A DNA stretch of 64,000 bases from Jiangella asiatica. Its GTDB lineage: Bacteria; Actinomycetota; Actinomycetes; Jiangellales; Jiangellaceae. This document shows, piece by piece, positions 1-9,044 of this stretch. The position numbers were made by a program, and so were the translations under genes. Every line of letters begins with the position of its first letter. Position 1 is the stretch's first letter. The stretch is taken from contig NZ_SMKZ01000003.1 of the NCBI RefSeq assembly GCF_004349065.1, positions 124,001 through 188,000 on the forward strand, written 5' to 3'. The notes under the pieces were generated by a model that made no database searches, was not told the DNA's origin, and saw only the letters and a program-made list of their open reading frames with translations.

Positions 1-378
1 TCCCGACGATCGGCGCCAGCAGGAGCCGGGCATGCGCCTCGGCGACCGGAGCGAAGTCGACTCCTTCCACGACCTCACGCACCGCGGTGTCGAGTTGGAG
101 CATGTCCATGCCGTCGACTCCTGGTGCGATCGATCCGACCGAGCCGTCGACGGCGACGACGTACAACCCGTCCACGCCCAGCCGGTTGTGCAGCAACGCG
201 GCGAGCCCTTCAGGTTCGCGGTACGGATCGCCGGGCCGCAGCGGCGGATCGTCGCCCGGCAGGTGGTGGGCCAGCACACGAACGCGGGATACGGCAGCTC
301 GGCGATGTCGGCCCGGAGCAGCTCGGTGATCTGGTCGACACGGCCGCCGAGGTTCGAGACGGACGCGTCAGCCCTCAC
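1..378 (-). pseudogene. unrecognised gene, partial and frameshifted
   Basis: This leftward reading frame runs off the left edge of the window. A GTG at 378 is preceded by a GAGGAT-like ribosome binding site and begins VRADASVSNLGG. The first 35 or so codons (ITELLRADIAELPYP) read well to about position 275. Beyond that the sensible protein continues in another frame (LAHHLPGDDPPLRPGD, LGVDGLYVVAVDG), as if two extra bases were inserted near 270-282. No family was recognised. Either the gene is broken or there is a base-calling error. LacI-type site 484-501 lies upstream of it. Confidence 0.35.
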
Positions 379-483
379 GGGTCTGATCCTCACACCGACC
401 GCTCGGGTATCCGTTGGTAGTCATCCACGCGCGAGCCACAACTCGAAAAGGCGCATCTGTGGCGTGATGTCGGCCCGCTGACC

Positions 484-501
484 TCCTATATCGATTTCGT
501 G
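484..501. promoter_or_regulatory. LacI-type operator O-a (cluster 1)
   Basis: The site contains ATATCGATTTCG, twelve bases identical to one half and the centre of the site at 11871-11888 read on the other strand. It lies between the left-edge gene and the large secreted-protein gene, 101 bp centre to centre from operator 585-602. That spacing would suit a repression loop. It is the least symmetric of the four sites. Confidence 0.45.
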
Positions 502-551
502 AGCGCGACGGGGCGTCACGTGCTGCTTGCCAAGGCCCGCACGGTCAACTC

Positions 552-602
552 TTGACATTAGCGTCACACCGGACACTATGGAGTTACGAATTCGATTTCG
601 CG
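552..602 (+). promoter_or_regulatory. promoter and LacI-type operator O-b for the cluster 1 operon
   Basis: A -35 box TTGACA (552-557) and a -10-like CACTAT (574-579) are 16 bp apart. The palindrome TACGAATTCGATTTCGCG (585-602) follows, with the central CG typical of LacI-family operators. Sixteen of its 18 bases match the site upstream of the second binding-protein gene (11777-11794, opposite strand). Placed over the expected transcription start, it should work by repression. It also shows that the coding start of the next gene must lie downstream, at 668. Confidence 0.7.
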
Positions 603-667
603 ACCAACGGAGGGTGGTTCAAACGGCGGGTGACCGCCCGACCCCAGCGAACGAGGTGGAGGTTCAA

Positions 668-3600
668 TTGACTACGAGCGGAATCCCACGACGTCGTTTT
701 CTCGAGCTGTCCGGTGGTGTGGCCCTTGCCCCGGCCCTCCTCAATGGTCTGGGCGCGCCGGCATCGGCCAGCGCTGAGACCATGTCGGGCCCACCCGGCG
801 TCGGTCAGGACGTGCCGCCGGCGTGGACCTGCGACTTGACCAGGAGATGGCTGCACGTCGAGCCGCGAGTGGCCATGCCGGGCCTGGTGGCGGCGTGGCC
901 ATGTGACGAAGGGTCTGGATACGCGTTTCGCGACGTGACGGGCAACGGGCACACGCTGTACGTCATCGGCAGCAGGTGGAACACCTCCGACAGCGGACTG
1001 ATCTCCTCGTTCCGGCGGCAGGGTCGGCGCGGCGGCGGCGTCCACCTGGACGGAACTCGATGGCTGCAGGCCCAGCACACGCCCGCACTCGATGCTGGCG
1101 GCGCGCTCACGGTCTCGGTATGGGTCCGGCCGGCGGAGCTGCCGGAGGCGGAGGTGTCGTTGCTCGCCCTTCCGGGCCAGTGGTCCGTCGGCCTGACAGC
1201 TGCCGGCGCGATCCGGTGGACGGTGGTCGGCACGGACGGCAACCCGCGCACCGCTCAGTCGCCGGACCAGGCAGTCGTGGCCGGGAGATGGGCCCACGTC
1301 GCCGCCACGGCCAACGCGCACAGTGGCCGGCTGATCGTCTTTGTCCACGGGTCGCGCGTCCGGGTCGTCGACGTCCCCGCGTTCACGCCGGCCGGCACCG
1401 GCGACGACCTGATGGTCGGGGAGGGTCTGGTCGGTGACGTCGACGAGCCCGCCCTGTTCGACCGTGCTCTCGGCGCCGTGGCGGTCGAACAGCTCTACCT
1501 CGTCGGCGTCCCTCAGCTGTACACGCAGACCCGCGAGACTATCGACGCCAAACGCAGCGAGTGGACCCGGTTCAAGGGCAGCGAGCCGATTCCGCATCCG
1601 GTCGACACGGACACGGTCTTCTCCGCGCGCTTCGACGGATCGGCGGTATCTGACCAGGGTGCCGAGCCGGTCCGCGGTACCGCGTCGTTCCGGCCGGGGC
1701 GGTTCGGCGCGGCCCTGGCCGGATCGGACGACGGCATCGGCTACGCCTCACCCCTGGCCGGCTCGGACGGCACCTTCGAGGCCTGGTACGTCCCGACTGG
1801 CGGAAACCGAGGCGGCGAACTGTTCCGAGCGGCCGGCGCGCACGGCTGGCTCAGCCTGTCGCTCGTCGCGGACCGTTGGCGCGCGGACCTGGGCACCGGT
1901 GAGGTTACGACCCACACGGTGACAGGTCCGGCTCAGCGGCTGGTGACCTCGACGCTCGAGCACGTAGCCGTGGCCTGGGGAGACAGCGGCGGTGACCGAC
2001 TGCTGACCCTGCACCTCAACGGCGTCGACGTCGCCAGCGTGCGCATCGGCTCGGCGGACACGCGATTCGACCGGAGCATCACGATCGGCGGGACGGCCGG
2101 CTGCGTCGTCGACGACGTCCACATCTCCGACCGCGCGCGCGGGTGGGGAGAGGTGTGCCCGAGAGGTCACGCCAGCACTGACGCGGCGGGGCTCGACCTT
2201 CGCGACGGATTCGGCCGGCCCGACGGCACGATCCCGTTGTGGTGGCGGCCGGGTGGCTCCGAACCGCTCTGGACGCAGGCGACCCGGGACTGGGAGGACG
2301 TCGCGGCCACCCAGGACGACCCACACCGTCACCGCGCGCTGTACTGCCCGGCCGACGCGACGCTGCACACCGTCTTCCATCCCGATATGTACGGTGTGGC
2401 CTCCTCGATCGAGGCAGGGCTCGCGTTCGGGGTCGTCGCCGACGGTTGGGCCGGCGTGTTCGTGCAGGCGACGGAGCCGACTGGGGCGCTGTCCGGGTAC
2501 GCGTTCACGATCAACCCGGGCACCGACGAGCTGCGACTGGCTCGGTACGCCGACGGTGAGATCGCCGAGCACAAGACTCTCGACTACGACTTCGAGTTCC
2601 GGCCCGAGGCGACCTATACCCTCACCCTCACCTCTGCCGGAGACGGCGTGCTGCGCGGGTTCGTGGACGGGCACAACCTGATCAGCATGCGCACCGGGGA
2701 CCAGCCGCTCACCCGCGGCCACGCCGGGCTCCTGGCCCATGGTGTGGCGACGTACTTCGACGACGTCCACTTCACCGCTCTCACGCCGGCAGCCGCCGAG
2801 TCACGCGAGATACAGGCGCGCGTTCTGACCTTCGGGGACCGCGTCGCCTACGACGACCTGTCCGCCCAGCCCTTTCGCTGGCACAAGCGGCACGGCCTCG
2901 TCCCATGGCGGTACCAGACGAAGAACCCGGAGCCCCCCGGCCTCCTCGTCGGCGCCTACACCGACGATCCGCCGCGACCGATTCCCGCCGCGTTCTGGCG
3001 GTCGGGCGACAGCGCGAACTCCGATCTCAACCAGATCGACGGGCGGATCTTGTACTTCATGCGAGGGGGTGGAGAGCGGGGCGACTGGTCGTACGGCGGA
3101 CGCATCGGCGTCCTCGACACCACCGTGGACCAGTTCGACGGCATCCACTTCAACGACCGCAACCGCGACATCTCCGATCTCGAGAGCGGCACCTTCCTGC
3201 AGGGCAACTTCGACCCGCACTATCCCGACCTGCAGGACCGGTTCCCTCGCTTCAACCTCAATCCAGCACTGGCCGTGTACGCCGGCGACGGCCGGATGCT
3301 CGTTTTCGTCCACGAGATGCGCCCCAACGACCCCGACTTCTCGACGCGGTACCGGGTGATCGGATACGGCTACTACGACGTCCGCGCCGACGACTGGATC
3401 GACCACACCTGCCGGCACGTTCCGTGGTCGAGCATGGACCCCACCGACCCGGACGCACAACGCACCGGGATCCTGGGCGGGCCGGAGGTGGTCGGTCTGC
3501 GCGACCCCGACACCGACGAGTACCGGATCGTCCTTTACTACCAGAGCACCAACGCAGACGGCCACCAGGCGATGACCACCGTCGGGATGGTCATCGACGC

Positions 3601-4057
3601 GGACGGCGTCCCGCAGCTGGACCCGGAGCGACCGGCCGTCACGTCTCTCACGCGGACCGGGACCGACGCGAACGGACGCGAGCGGGCGACCAAGGCCATG
3701 TACGGCTTCATGGTGCTGTTCGACAACGGCATCTACTACAACGACTACTGCGAGGGTCCGCAGGTGCCCGACTGGCCGACCCACTTCCCGCTCTGCGCGG
3801 CGCTGGACCCGTACGCGGGCCCGTGGGTGCGCAACGAGGACACCAACCACGACGATGCGACGTACTTCCGCCGCGGCACCGAGTTCGAGCCGGACAACGC
3901 CGCGATCTGGCAAGCCGCGAAGTTCAAGCACCGCGGCCGCTACTACACGTACTACGAGACCATCCACGCGATCGAGAACGTCGACGCGCCGTACCAGCAC
4001 TACGACCACCGGCACGTGGGTTCACGGGTCGGCTATGCGACGGCGATGGGGACGTGA
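668..4057 (+). CDS. Tat-secreted LamG/GH43-like multidomain glycan-active protein
   Basis: A very large exported protein (1129 aa), probably an extracellular carbohydrate-binding or glycan-cleaving enzyme. The TTG start follows a GGAGG site; an upstream in-frame start would read through the promoter and operator. The N-terminus has a Tat motif (RRRF, residues 8-11) and an ASASA cleavage region near residue 36. Three concanavalin-like beta-sandwich domains follow: LamG-like at about 73-278 and 315-490, and a third, DUF1080-like, at about 510-704. The C-terminal 415 residues resemble a five-bladed GH43-type propeller rich in Trp, Tyr and Asp. First gene of a six-gene operon, 14 nt before the binding protein. 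Family assignment is from sequence style; catalytic residues were not identified. Confidence 0.7.
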   Translation: MTTSGIPRRRFLELSGGVALAPALLNGLGAPASASAETMSGPPGVGQDVPPAWTCDLTRRWLHVEPRVAMPGLVAAWPCDEGSGYAFRDVTGNGHTLYVIGSRWNTSDSGLISSFRRQGRRGGGVHLDGTRWLQAQHTPALDAGGALTVSVWVRPAELPEAEVSLLALPGQWSVGLTAAGAIRWTVVGTDGNPRTAQSPDQAVVAGRWAHVAATANAHSGRLIVFVHGSRVRVVDVPAFTPAGTGDDLMVGEGLVGDVDEPALFDRALGAVAVEQLYLVGVPQLYTQTRETIDAKRSEWTRFKGSEPIPHPVDTDTVFSARFDGSAVSDQGAEPVRGTASFRPGRFGAALAGSDDGIGYASPLAGSDGTFEAWYVPTGGNRGGELFRAAGAHGWLSLSLVADRWRADLGTGEVTTHTVTGPAQRLVTSTLEHVAVAWGDSGGDRLLTLHLNGVDVASVRIGSADTRFDRSITIGGTAGCVVDDVHISDRARGWGEVCPRGHASTDAAGLDLRDGFGRPDGTIPLWWRPGGSEPLWTQATRDWEDVAATQDDPHRHRALYCPADATLHTVFHPDMYGVASSIEAGLAFGVVADGWAGVFVQATEPTGALSGYAFTINPGTDELRLARYADGEIAEHKTLDYDFEFRPEATYTLTLTSAGDGVLRGFVDGHNLISMRTGDQPLTRGHAGLLAHGVATYFDDVHFTALTPAAAESREIQARVLTFGDRVAYDDLSAQPFRWHKRHGLVPWRYQTKNPEPPGLLVGAYTDDPPRPIPAAFWRSGDSANSDLNQIDGRILYFMRGGGERGDWSYGGRIGVLDTTVDQFDGIHFNDRNRDISDLESGTFLQGNFDPHYPDLQDRFPRFNLNPALAVYAGDGRMLVFVHEMRPNDPDFSTRYRVIGYGYYDVRADDWIDHTCRHVPWSSMDPTDPDAQRTGILGGPEVVGLRDPDTDEYRIVLYYQSTNADGHQAMTTVGMVIDADGVPQLDPERPAVTSLTRTGTDANGRERATKAMYGFMVLFDNGIYYNDYCEGPQVPDWPTHFPLCAALDPYAGPWVRNEDTNHDDATYFRRGTEFEPDNAAIWQAAKFKHRGRYYTYYETIHAIENVDAPYQHYDHRHVGSRVGYATAMGT

Positions 4058-4071
4058 CAGGAGGCAACGTG

Positions 4072-5511
4072 ATGCGAGAGCTGAGCCGAAGAAGGTTCCT
4101 TGGCTACAGCGGCCTGCTGGGCGCCGGCCTGGTGGTGGCCGGATGCGGTGACGACGACGGTCAGGGAGCCGGTGCCAGCGGGAAGCTGACCATGCTCGAC
4201 CCGTGGGAACCGGAACGGGAGCTCATGGAGTCTTGGTGCGAGACCTGGGCGGCCGACAACGGCATCCAGGTCGAGCACGTCCTGATGAACGCCGGCGAGA
4301 TCGGAGAGGCCCTTGCTCTGCAGCGGCAGAGCAACCAGCTACCGGACCTGTTCACGTTGTTCGGCCTCGAGCTGCCGCCCCGGGCACTCATCGACGACGG
4401 CTGGTTCAGCCCGATGACCAACGGTGACGAGGTGCTCGAGCTCGTCCCTGACGGCCTGATGTTCGAAGGACTGCACGTCTTCGACGGCGACGTGTACTCG
4501 CTGCCGCTGTTCAACCCGAAGATCATGCGCGCTTTCACCTGGTACAACACCGAGCTGCTCGCCGCCGCGGACCTCGACCCGGAATCCGTCGACACCTCCT
4601 ACGACGGGTTCCGGGCCGCCTGTGCCCAGATCAAGAGGAGCTCAGGGTCCGACGCCGGGGCGCTGGCACTCGCCCTCAAGGATCCCGGCGGCCTGGAGGT
4701 CGTCGTCGACAATCTGGTGATGGCGGCCGGATTCGACGGCATCGGCGGTCTCGACCTGAAGACCGGCGAGTACAGATTCGAGACCGAGCCGTTCGTCACC
4801 GCCATCGAGTTCCTGATGTCACTGCAGCAGGACGGATACCTCTTCCCCGCATCCAGCGGGCTCGACGCCAAGACCGCGCGTGCGCGATGGGCGAGCGGGG
4901 AGTTCCCGTTCCTGCTCGACGGTCAGTTCACCATCGGCACGGTGGCCGCCGACTACGAGGCCTTCATCGACAGCGTCGGCCTGGCGGACGTGCTCACGCC
5001 GGAGGCCGGCGCTCCGATCGTCACGCACCAGCCGCCGAAAGGCGCCGTCTACTGGATCGCCCACGACACCGACCACCCCGAGCAGGCCTCTGAGCTCTCG
5101 GCCAGCCTGGCCACTCGCGAGTTCCAGCAGCAGTGGGGCGAGCAGATGGGCACCATGCCCATCTACGAGGACCTGGTGCCGGAACTGGACGTGCACCCGC
5201 TGTTCAAGCTGGCACTCGAGAAGATCATCGCGCAGGTGTTCGTGGCCCCTTCGCCCGTGGTGCGGACGGTGGAGATCGCCGATGTCGACGCCGAGATGCG
5301 GCCACCGCAGTTCACGCTCGGCGCCATCGCGCAGGGCGCCATCACGGGACAGATGCCGGACTGGCAGAAGGCGCTCGAGGACCTCTCGGACAACCGGACC
5401 GAGGAACGCGAGAACGCGATCAAGGCCGCCGGGTCGAAGGTGACGCCCGACGACTGGGCGTTCCCCGACTGGGACCCGACCCGTGACTTCACCCCAGACC
5501 TGTACGGCTGA
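4072..5511 (+). CDS. sugar ABC transporter substrate-binding lipoprotein (orphan, copy 1)
   Basis: Predicted surface lipoprotein (479 aa) of the family 1 extracellular sugar-binding type. The N-terminus RRRFLGYSG is a Tat motif and leads into a lipobox with Cys25 (VVAGC). A strong AGGAGG site lies 7 nt before the ATG. The body has the usual two-lobe pattern (LPDLFTLFG, WYNTELL). It is clearly related to the protein at 10088-11533: both have NAGEIGEAL/NPAEMGEAL near residue 70 and end with DDWAFPDW. No permease or ATPase gene is in this operon, so it presumably docks onto a transporter encoded elsewhere. Follows the secreted LamG protein and precedes an exported sulfatase. Confidence 0.88.
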   Translation: MRELSRRRFLGYSGLLGAGLVVAGCGDDDGQGAGASGKLTMLDPWEPERELMESWCETWAADNGIQVEHVLMNAGEIGEALALQRQSNQLPDLFTLFGLELPPRALIDDGWFSPMTNGDEVLELVPDGLMFEGLHVFDGDVYSLPLFNPKIMRAFTWYNTELLAAADLDPESVDTSYDGFRAACAQIKRSSGSDAGALALALKDPGGLEVVVDNLVMAAGFDGIGGLDLKTGEYRFETEPFVTAIEFLMSLQQDGYLFPASSGLDAKTARARWASGEFPFLLDGQFTIGTVAADYEAFIDSVGLADVLTPEAGAPIVTHQPPKGAVYWIAHDTDHPEQASELSASLATREFQQQWGEQMGTMPIYEDLVPELDVHPLFKLALEKIIAQVFVAPSPVVRTVEIADVDAEMRPPQFTLGAIAQGAITGQMPDWQKALEDLSDNRTEERENAIKAAGSKVTPDDWAFPDWDPTRDFTPDLYG

Positions 5512-5533
5512 CCCTCCACCGGGAGACGCGACT

Positions 5534-7222
5534 ATGACTGAATCGAACACGGTCAGCAGGCGGACGCTGCTCGCCGGCGCGGGCGCGTTGGGCATCGGCG
5601 CTCTGGGCGCGGAGACCGCCGGCACCACGCCGTCGGCAGGCAGCTCCGCCAGCGCAATCGGAACGGCTGCGTGCGCCCGGCCGAACATCGTCATGATCAT
5701 GGCCGACGACTTCGGGTTCTCCGACGTCGGCTGCTTCGGCGGGGAGATCGCCACTCCGAACATCGACAACCTGGCACGCGACGGCCAGCGGTTCACCCAG
5801 CTGTACACCTACCCGGTGTGCTCGCCGACCCGTGCCGCCCTGCTGACCGGGCTCTACCCGACGCAGGCCGGCCTCGGCGCCCTGGGCAATCAGGGAACGC
5901 CCGAGTACCAGGGTCACCTGAAGGAGTCGTGCGTGACGCTGGCCCAGGTGCTCGGCATGGCCGGGTACCGCACGTCAGTCTCGGGGAAATGGCACATCAG
6001 CCCCTGGACGTTGCCCGAGTCGCTGCCGGTGGGTCGCGGGTTCGAGCGCTCGTTCTGCCCCGTCGGAGACAGGTTCACCTACTACCTGCCCCAGCGTTAC
6101 CTCGACGGCGAGTTGATCGGCCGCCCGGACGAGCCTGGGTACCACGTCACCGAGGCCATCACGGACCATGCGATCGCCTCGATCCGGCAGTTCGCCGCCG
6201 CCGACGACCCATTTTTCGTCTACGTCCCGCATTCCGCCGCCCACTACCCGTTGCACGCCTGGCCGGAGGACATCGAGCCCTACCGCGGTAGATACCTGGG
6301 CGGCTGGGGACGGCTCCGGGAGGAGCGCTTCGAGCGGCAGCGAGCGCTCGGCGTGATCGACCCCGACACCGTTCTTCCGCACCCCGGCCCGGGCGTGCCG
6401 GACTGGGACTCCGATCCCGACAAGGACTGGCAGGACTCCCGGATGGCCGCGTACGCCGCCATGGTCACCGTCATGGACCGCGGAATCGGCCGGATCCTGG
6501 CCACGCTCGACGAGCTGGGGATCGCCGACAACACCCTCGTGCTGTTCTTCGGTGACAACGGCGGCGCGGTCAACGAGGTCGTGCCGGGCAACAACTCGAA
6601 CGTGCCGACCCTCGACGGCAGCCCCATGATCGACGGTAACGTCCGCGGCGTGAGCCCGGGGCCGCACAACACGTGGGCCAGCTACGGCCGGGCGTGGGCC
6701 AGCGTGAGCAACACGCCGTTCAGCAGGTGGAAGAACTGGGTGCACGAGGGCGGCATCGCGACGCCGTTCATCGCCCGGTGGCCGGCCAGCCTCCCCGGTG
6801 GCGGCATCGACCACCGTGCCCTGCACGTCATCGATTTCATGCCGACCCTGCTCGAGCTCGCCGGCGCCTCGTATCCGACGAGCCACGACGGCCACGCGAT
6901 CACTCCGATGGAGGGCGAGAGCTTCGCCACGGTGCTCACCGACGCGGCGGGGACATCGGGCTGGCGGCGGAACACGCCGATGTTCTGGGAGTACAACGGC
7001 AACCGGGCCGTGCGAAGGCACCGCTGGAAGCTGGTCTCCGAGTACGGCGCGCCCGGCGCCGGTCAGTGGGAGCTGTACGACATCGGGACCGATCGCACCG
7101 AGACGCGGAACCTGGCCGCGACGCGCCCGGACCTCGTCGCCGACCTCGCGGGTGAATGGCAGGACTGGAAGGTCCGCGTCGGCGTCCGGGACTGGGAACC
7201 CGGCGACGGATATCGGCCATGA
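5534..7222 (+). CDS. exported type I sulfatase
   Basis: Sulfatase-family hydrolase (562 aa) that should remove sulfate esters outside the membrane. The N-terminus carries SRRTLLAGAGALG, a Tat-type signal. The formylglycine motif is C96-S-P-T-R, the cysteine form that needs FGE-type activation. Metal-binding Asp58-Asp59 (ADDFG) and the GDNGG region are present. Starts 22 nt after the binding-protein gene and 34 nt before the Tm-1-like gene, inside the LacI-controlled operon, so desulfation is coupled to uptake of the same glycan. The substrate cannot be read from the sequence. Confidence 0.9.
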   Translation: MTESNTVSRRTLLAGAGALGIGALGAETAGTTPSAGSSASAIGTAACARPNIVMIMADDFGFSDVGCFGGEIATPNIDNLARDGQRFTQLYTYPVCSPTRAALLTGLYPTQAGLGALGNQGTPEYQGHLKESCVTLAQVLGMAGYRTSVSGKWHISPWTLPESLPVGRGFERSFCPVGDRFTYYLPQRYLDGELIGRPDEPGYHVTEAITDHAIASIRQFAAADDPFFVYVPHSAAHYPLHAWPEDIEPYRGRYLGGWGRLREERFERQRALGVIDPDTVLPHPGPGVPDWDSDPDKDWQDSRMAAYAAMVTVMDRGIGRILATLDELGIADNTLVLFFGDNGGAVNEVVPGNNSNVPTLDGSPMIDGNVRGVSPGPHNTWASYGRAWASVSNTPFSRWKNWVHEGGIATPFIARWPASLPGGGIDHRALHVIDFMPTLLELAGASYPTSHDGHAITPMEGESFATVLTDAAGTSGWRRNTPMFWEYNGNRAVRRHRWKLVSEYGAPGAGQWELYDIGTDRTETRNLAATRPDLVADLAGEWQDWKVRVGVRDWEPGDGYRP

Positions 7223-7256
7223 CGTCGTCGACCCGAGCCGTCCGAGGAGGTCGACC

Positions 7257-8495
7257 ATGCCGACTGTGGCATTGATGGGCACGCTCGACACGAAGGGAGC
7301 CGAGTACGCCTTCGTGCGCGACCGGCTGCGCGCGGCCGGCCTCGAAGTCGTGGTCGTCGACACCGGCGTCCTCGGGGAGCCGGCGTTCGCACCGGACGTG
7401 ACGCGCGCCGAGGTGGCCCGTGCCGCAGGCACCGACGTCGCCACGCTCGCCGCTCGCGCCGACCGCGGCCAGGCGATCAGGGCCATGGCCGACGGCGCGG
7501 CGGTGATCGTCCGGCGGCTTCGTGACGAGGGCCGCTGCGACGGTGCTCTCGCCCTGGGAGGCACCGGAGGCACGTCCCTGGCGTCGACGGCGCTGCGTAC
7601 GCTGCCGCTCGGCGTACCCAAGATCATCGTGTCGACGGCGGCGTCCGGAGACACCCAGGCGTACGTGGGGGAGAGCGACCTGGTGCTGATGCCCAGCGTC
7701 GCCGACATCGCGGGAGTGAACCGGATCTCCGCACCCATCCTGGCCAATGCCGCCGCCGCTCTGGCCGGAATGGTGCGGCAGGAACCGCTCCCGCCGACCG
7801 GCGACAAGCCGCTCGTCGCCGCGAGCATGTTCGGTGTCACCACGCCGTGTGTCACCGCCGCCCGGCAACGGCTGGAGGAGCTCGGCTACGAGGTGCTCGT
7901 CTTCCACATGACCGGGGTCGGCGGGCGCACCATGGAAGCTCTCGCGCGGGACGGGCACCTCGCCGGCGTCCTCGACGCCACCACCACCGAACTCGCCGAT
8001 GAGCTGGTCGGCGGGGTGTTCTCGGCCGGGGCCGACCGGCTGACCGGAGCGGGGTCGGCCGGCATCCCGCAGGTCGTGTCGGTGGGCGCGCTCGACATGG
8101 TCAACTTCGGCCCGCGCGACACCGTCCCGGCACGGTTCGAGGAGCGAACCCTCCACGTGCACAACCCCAGCATCACCCTGCTACGCACGACCGCCGCGGA
8201 GTGTGCCGAGCTCGGCGGGCGGCTGGCGCAGCGGGTGTCGTCGTCGACCGGCCCGTCGGCCGTCTTCCTCCCACTGCGCGGCATCTCTGCCATCGCGTTA
8301 CCGGACGGCCCGTTCCACGACGCCGAGGCGGACGCGGCGCTGTTCGGCGCGATCCGCGGCGGGCTGGCGTCCGGCATCGAGCTGGTCGAAGCCGACGCCG
8401 ACATCAACGACCCGGTCTTCGCCCGTGCGATGGCCAACAGGCTGCACGAACTCATCGTCGAGAACGGGACGGCCGATGCCACGGTTCACCCGTGA
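7257..8495 (+). CDS. Tm-1-like / UPF0261 family protein
   Basis: A 412-aa protein of the Tm-1-like ATP-binding (UPF0261, PF06792) family, recognised from the start (ALMGTLDTKGAEYAF), the LALGGTGGTSLAS loop and the IPQVVSVGALDMVNFG stretch near residue 280. GAGGAGG lies 6 nt before the ATG. In many genomes this gene is followed by a TIM-barrel PEP-hydrolase-like partner; here only remnants of that partner remain in the next 150 bp. The biochemical role of the family in bacteria is poorly defined. Its place between a sulfatase and a sugar dehydrogenase suggests a part in catabolism of an unusual sugar acid or lactone, but that is inference. Confidence 0.85.
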   Translation: MPTVALMGTLDTKGAEYAFVRDRLRAAGLEVVVVDTGVLGEPAFAPDVTRAEVARAAGTDVATLAARADRGQAIRAMADGAAVIVRRLRDEGRCDGALALGGTGGTSLASTALRTLPLGVPKIIVSTAASGDTQAYVGESDLVLMPSVADIAGVNRISAPILANAAAALAGMVRQEPLPPTGDKPLVAASMFGVTTPCVTAARQRLEELGYEVLVFHMTGVGGRTMEALARDGHLAGVLDATTTELADELVGGVFSAGADRLTGAGSAGIPQVVSVGALDMVNFGPRDTVPARFEERTLHVHNPSITLLRTTAAECAELGGRLAQRVSSSTGPSAVFLPLRGISAIALPDGPFHDAEADAALFGAIRGGLASGIELVEADADINDPVFARAMANRLHELIVENGTADATVHP

Positions 8496-8634
8496 AACCT
8501 GCCTCACCTGTGGCCGACAATTCGCTCCCGGACCTCGGCTTTCGACGGCGCCTTCTCGATGGAGCGGCTGCCAGCCGAACGTGCCCTGACCGCCCAGGTA
8601 CGGGCCCACACCACCATCACCAACCGACCGCAGG
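8476..8634 (+). pseudogene. deletion remnant of a PEP-hydrolase-like TIM-barrel gene
   Basis: The stretch between the Tm-1-like gene and the cupin is not simple spacer. From the ATG at 8476 it reads MPRFTRET, the usual beginning of TIM-barrel PEP-hydrolase-family (PF09370) proteins. From about 8540, in another frame, it reads FDGAFSMERLPAERALTAQV, which resembles their C-terminus. Almost all of the roughly 270-residue middle is missing. Position and sequence fit the usual partner of UPF0261 genes. The assignment rests on recall of the family termini and should be aligned. Confidence 0.5.
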
Positions 8635-8645
8635 GAGTTCCGCCG

Positions 8646-9044
8646 ATGCCAGTCGTGAACACGTCGAATGCCGCCATGAAAGCAGACCGCCGCCCGGAGT
8701 GGAGCCAAGTGACGGCCGCCGGACGATTCCGGGTACCGCGCTCGGGTGGGACGTTCGATCGGCACTACCACGACTGCGACGAGTACTGGCTGATCTATGC
8801 CGGTCGGGCGAAGGTGATGACCGAGGGCGAGGAGTTCTACGTCGGCCCCGGCGACATCGTGTGTACCAGGGCGGGCGACGAGCACGATGTCGTGGAGGTC
8901 TACGAGGACCTGGAGGCGTTCTTCTTCGAGGACGTGCTCTTCGAGGGTGGCCGGGCAGGACACCTGCACCGATCGCCAGAGCTCGCCGAACGGCACGAGG
9001 TGACCGGTCGCGACGTCCCGGCCGGCTTCGTGAGGAGGGCCTGA
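8646..9044 (+). CDS. small cupin-domain protein
   Basis: Single-domain cupin (132 aa). The metal-site region reads FDRHYHDCDEYWLI, with the later half VGPGDIVCTRAGDEHDVVEV, matching the two cupin motifs. The ATG at 8646 follows a CAGGGAG site; the frame extends further upstream but that part belongs to a decayed gene. Its stop overlaps the start of the dehydrogenase gene (TGATG), so the two are translationally coupled. Probably a sugar isomerase or sensor-like accessory enzyme; no specific reaction can be assigned. Confidence 0.8.
   Translation: MPVVNTSNAAMKADRRPEWSQVTAAGRFRVPRSGGTFDRHYHDCDEYWLIYAGRAKVMTEGEEFYVGPGDIVCTRAGDEHDVVEVYEDLEAFFFEDVLFEGGRAGHLHRSPELAERHEVTGRDVPAGFVRRA

Noticed and set aside
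608-674. GGTTCA half sites near the first gene as extra IclR sites
   Set aside because: GGTTCAAAC and GGTTCAATTGAC lack the second arm of the 15-bp palindrome; one is simply the ribosome binding site context.
584-1597. long minus-strand open frame opposite the secreted LamG protein
   Set aside because: Many frames antisense to G/C-rich genes stay open by codon bias. This one is Arg/Asp/Val-rich without any motif, and the plus frame has a clear signal, domains and operator.
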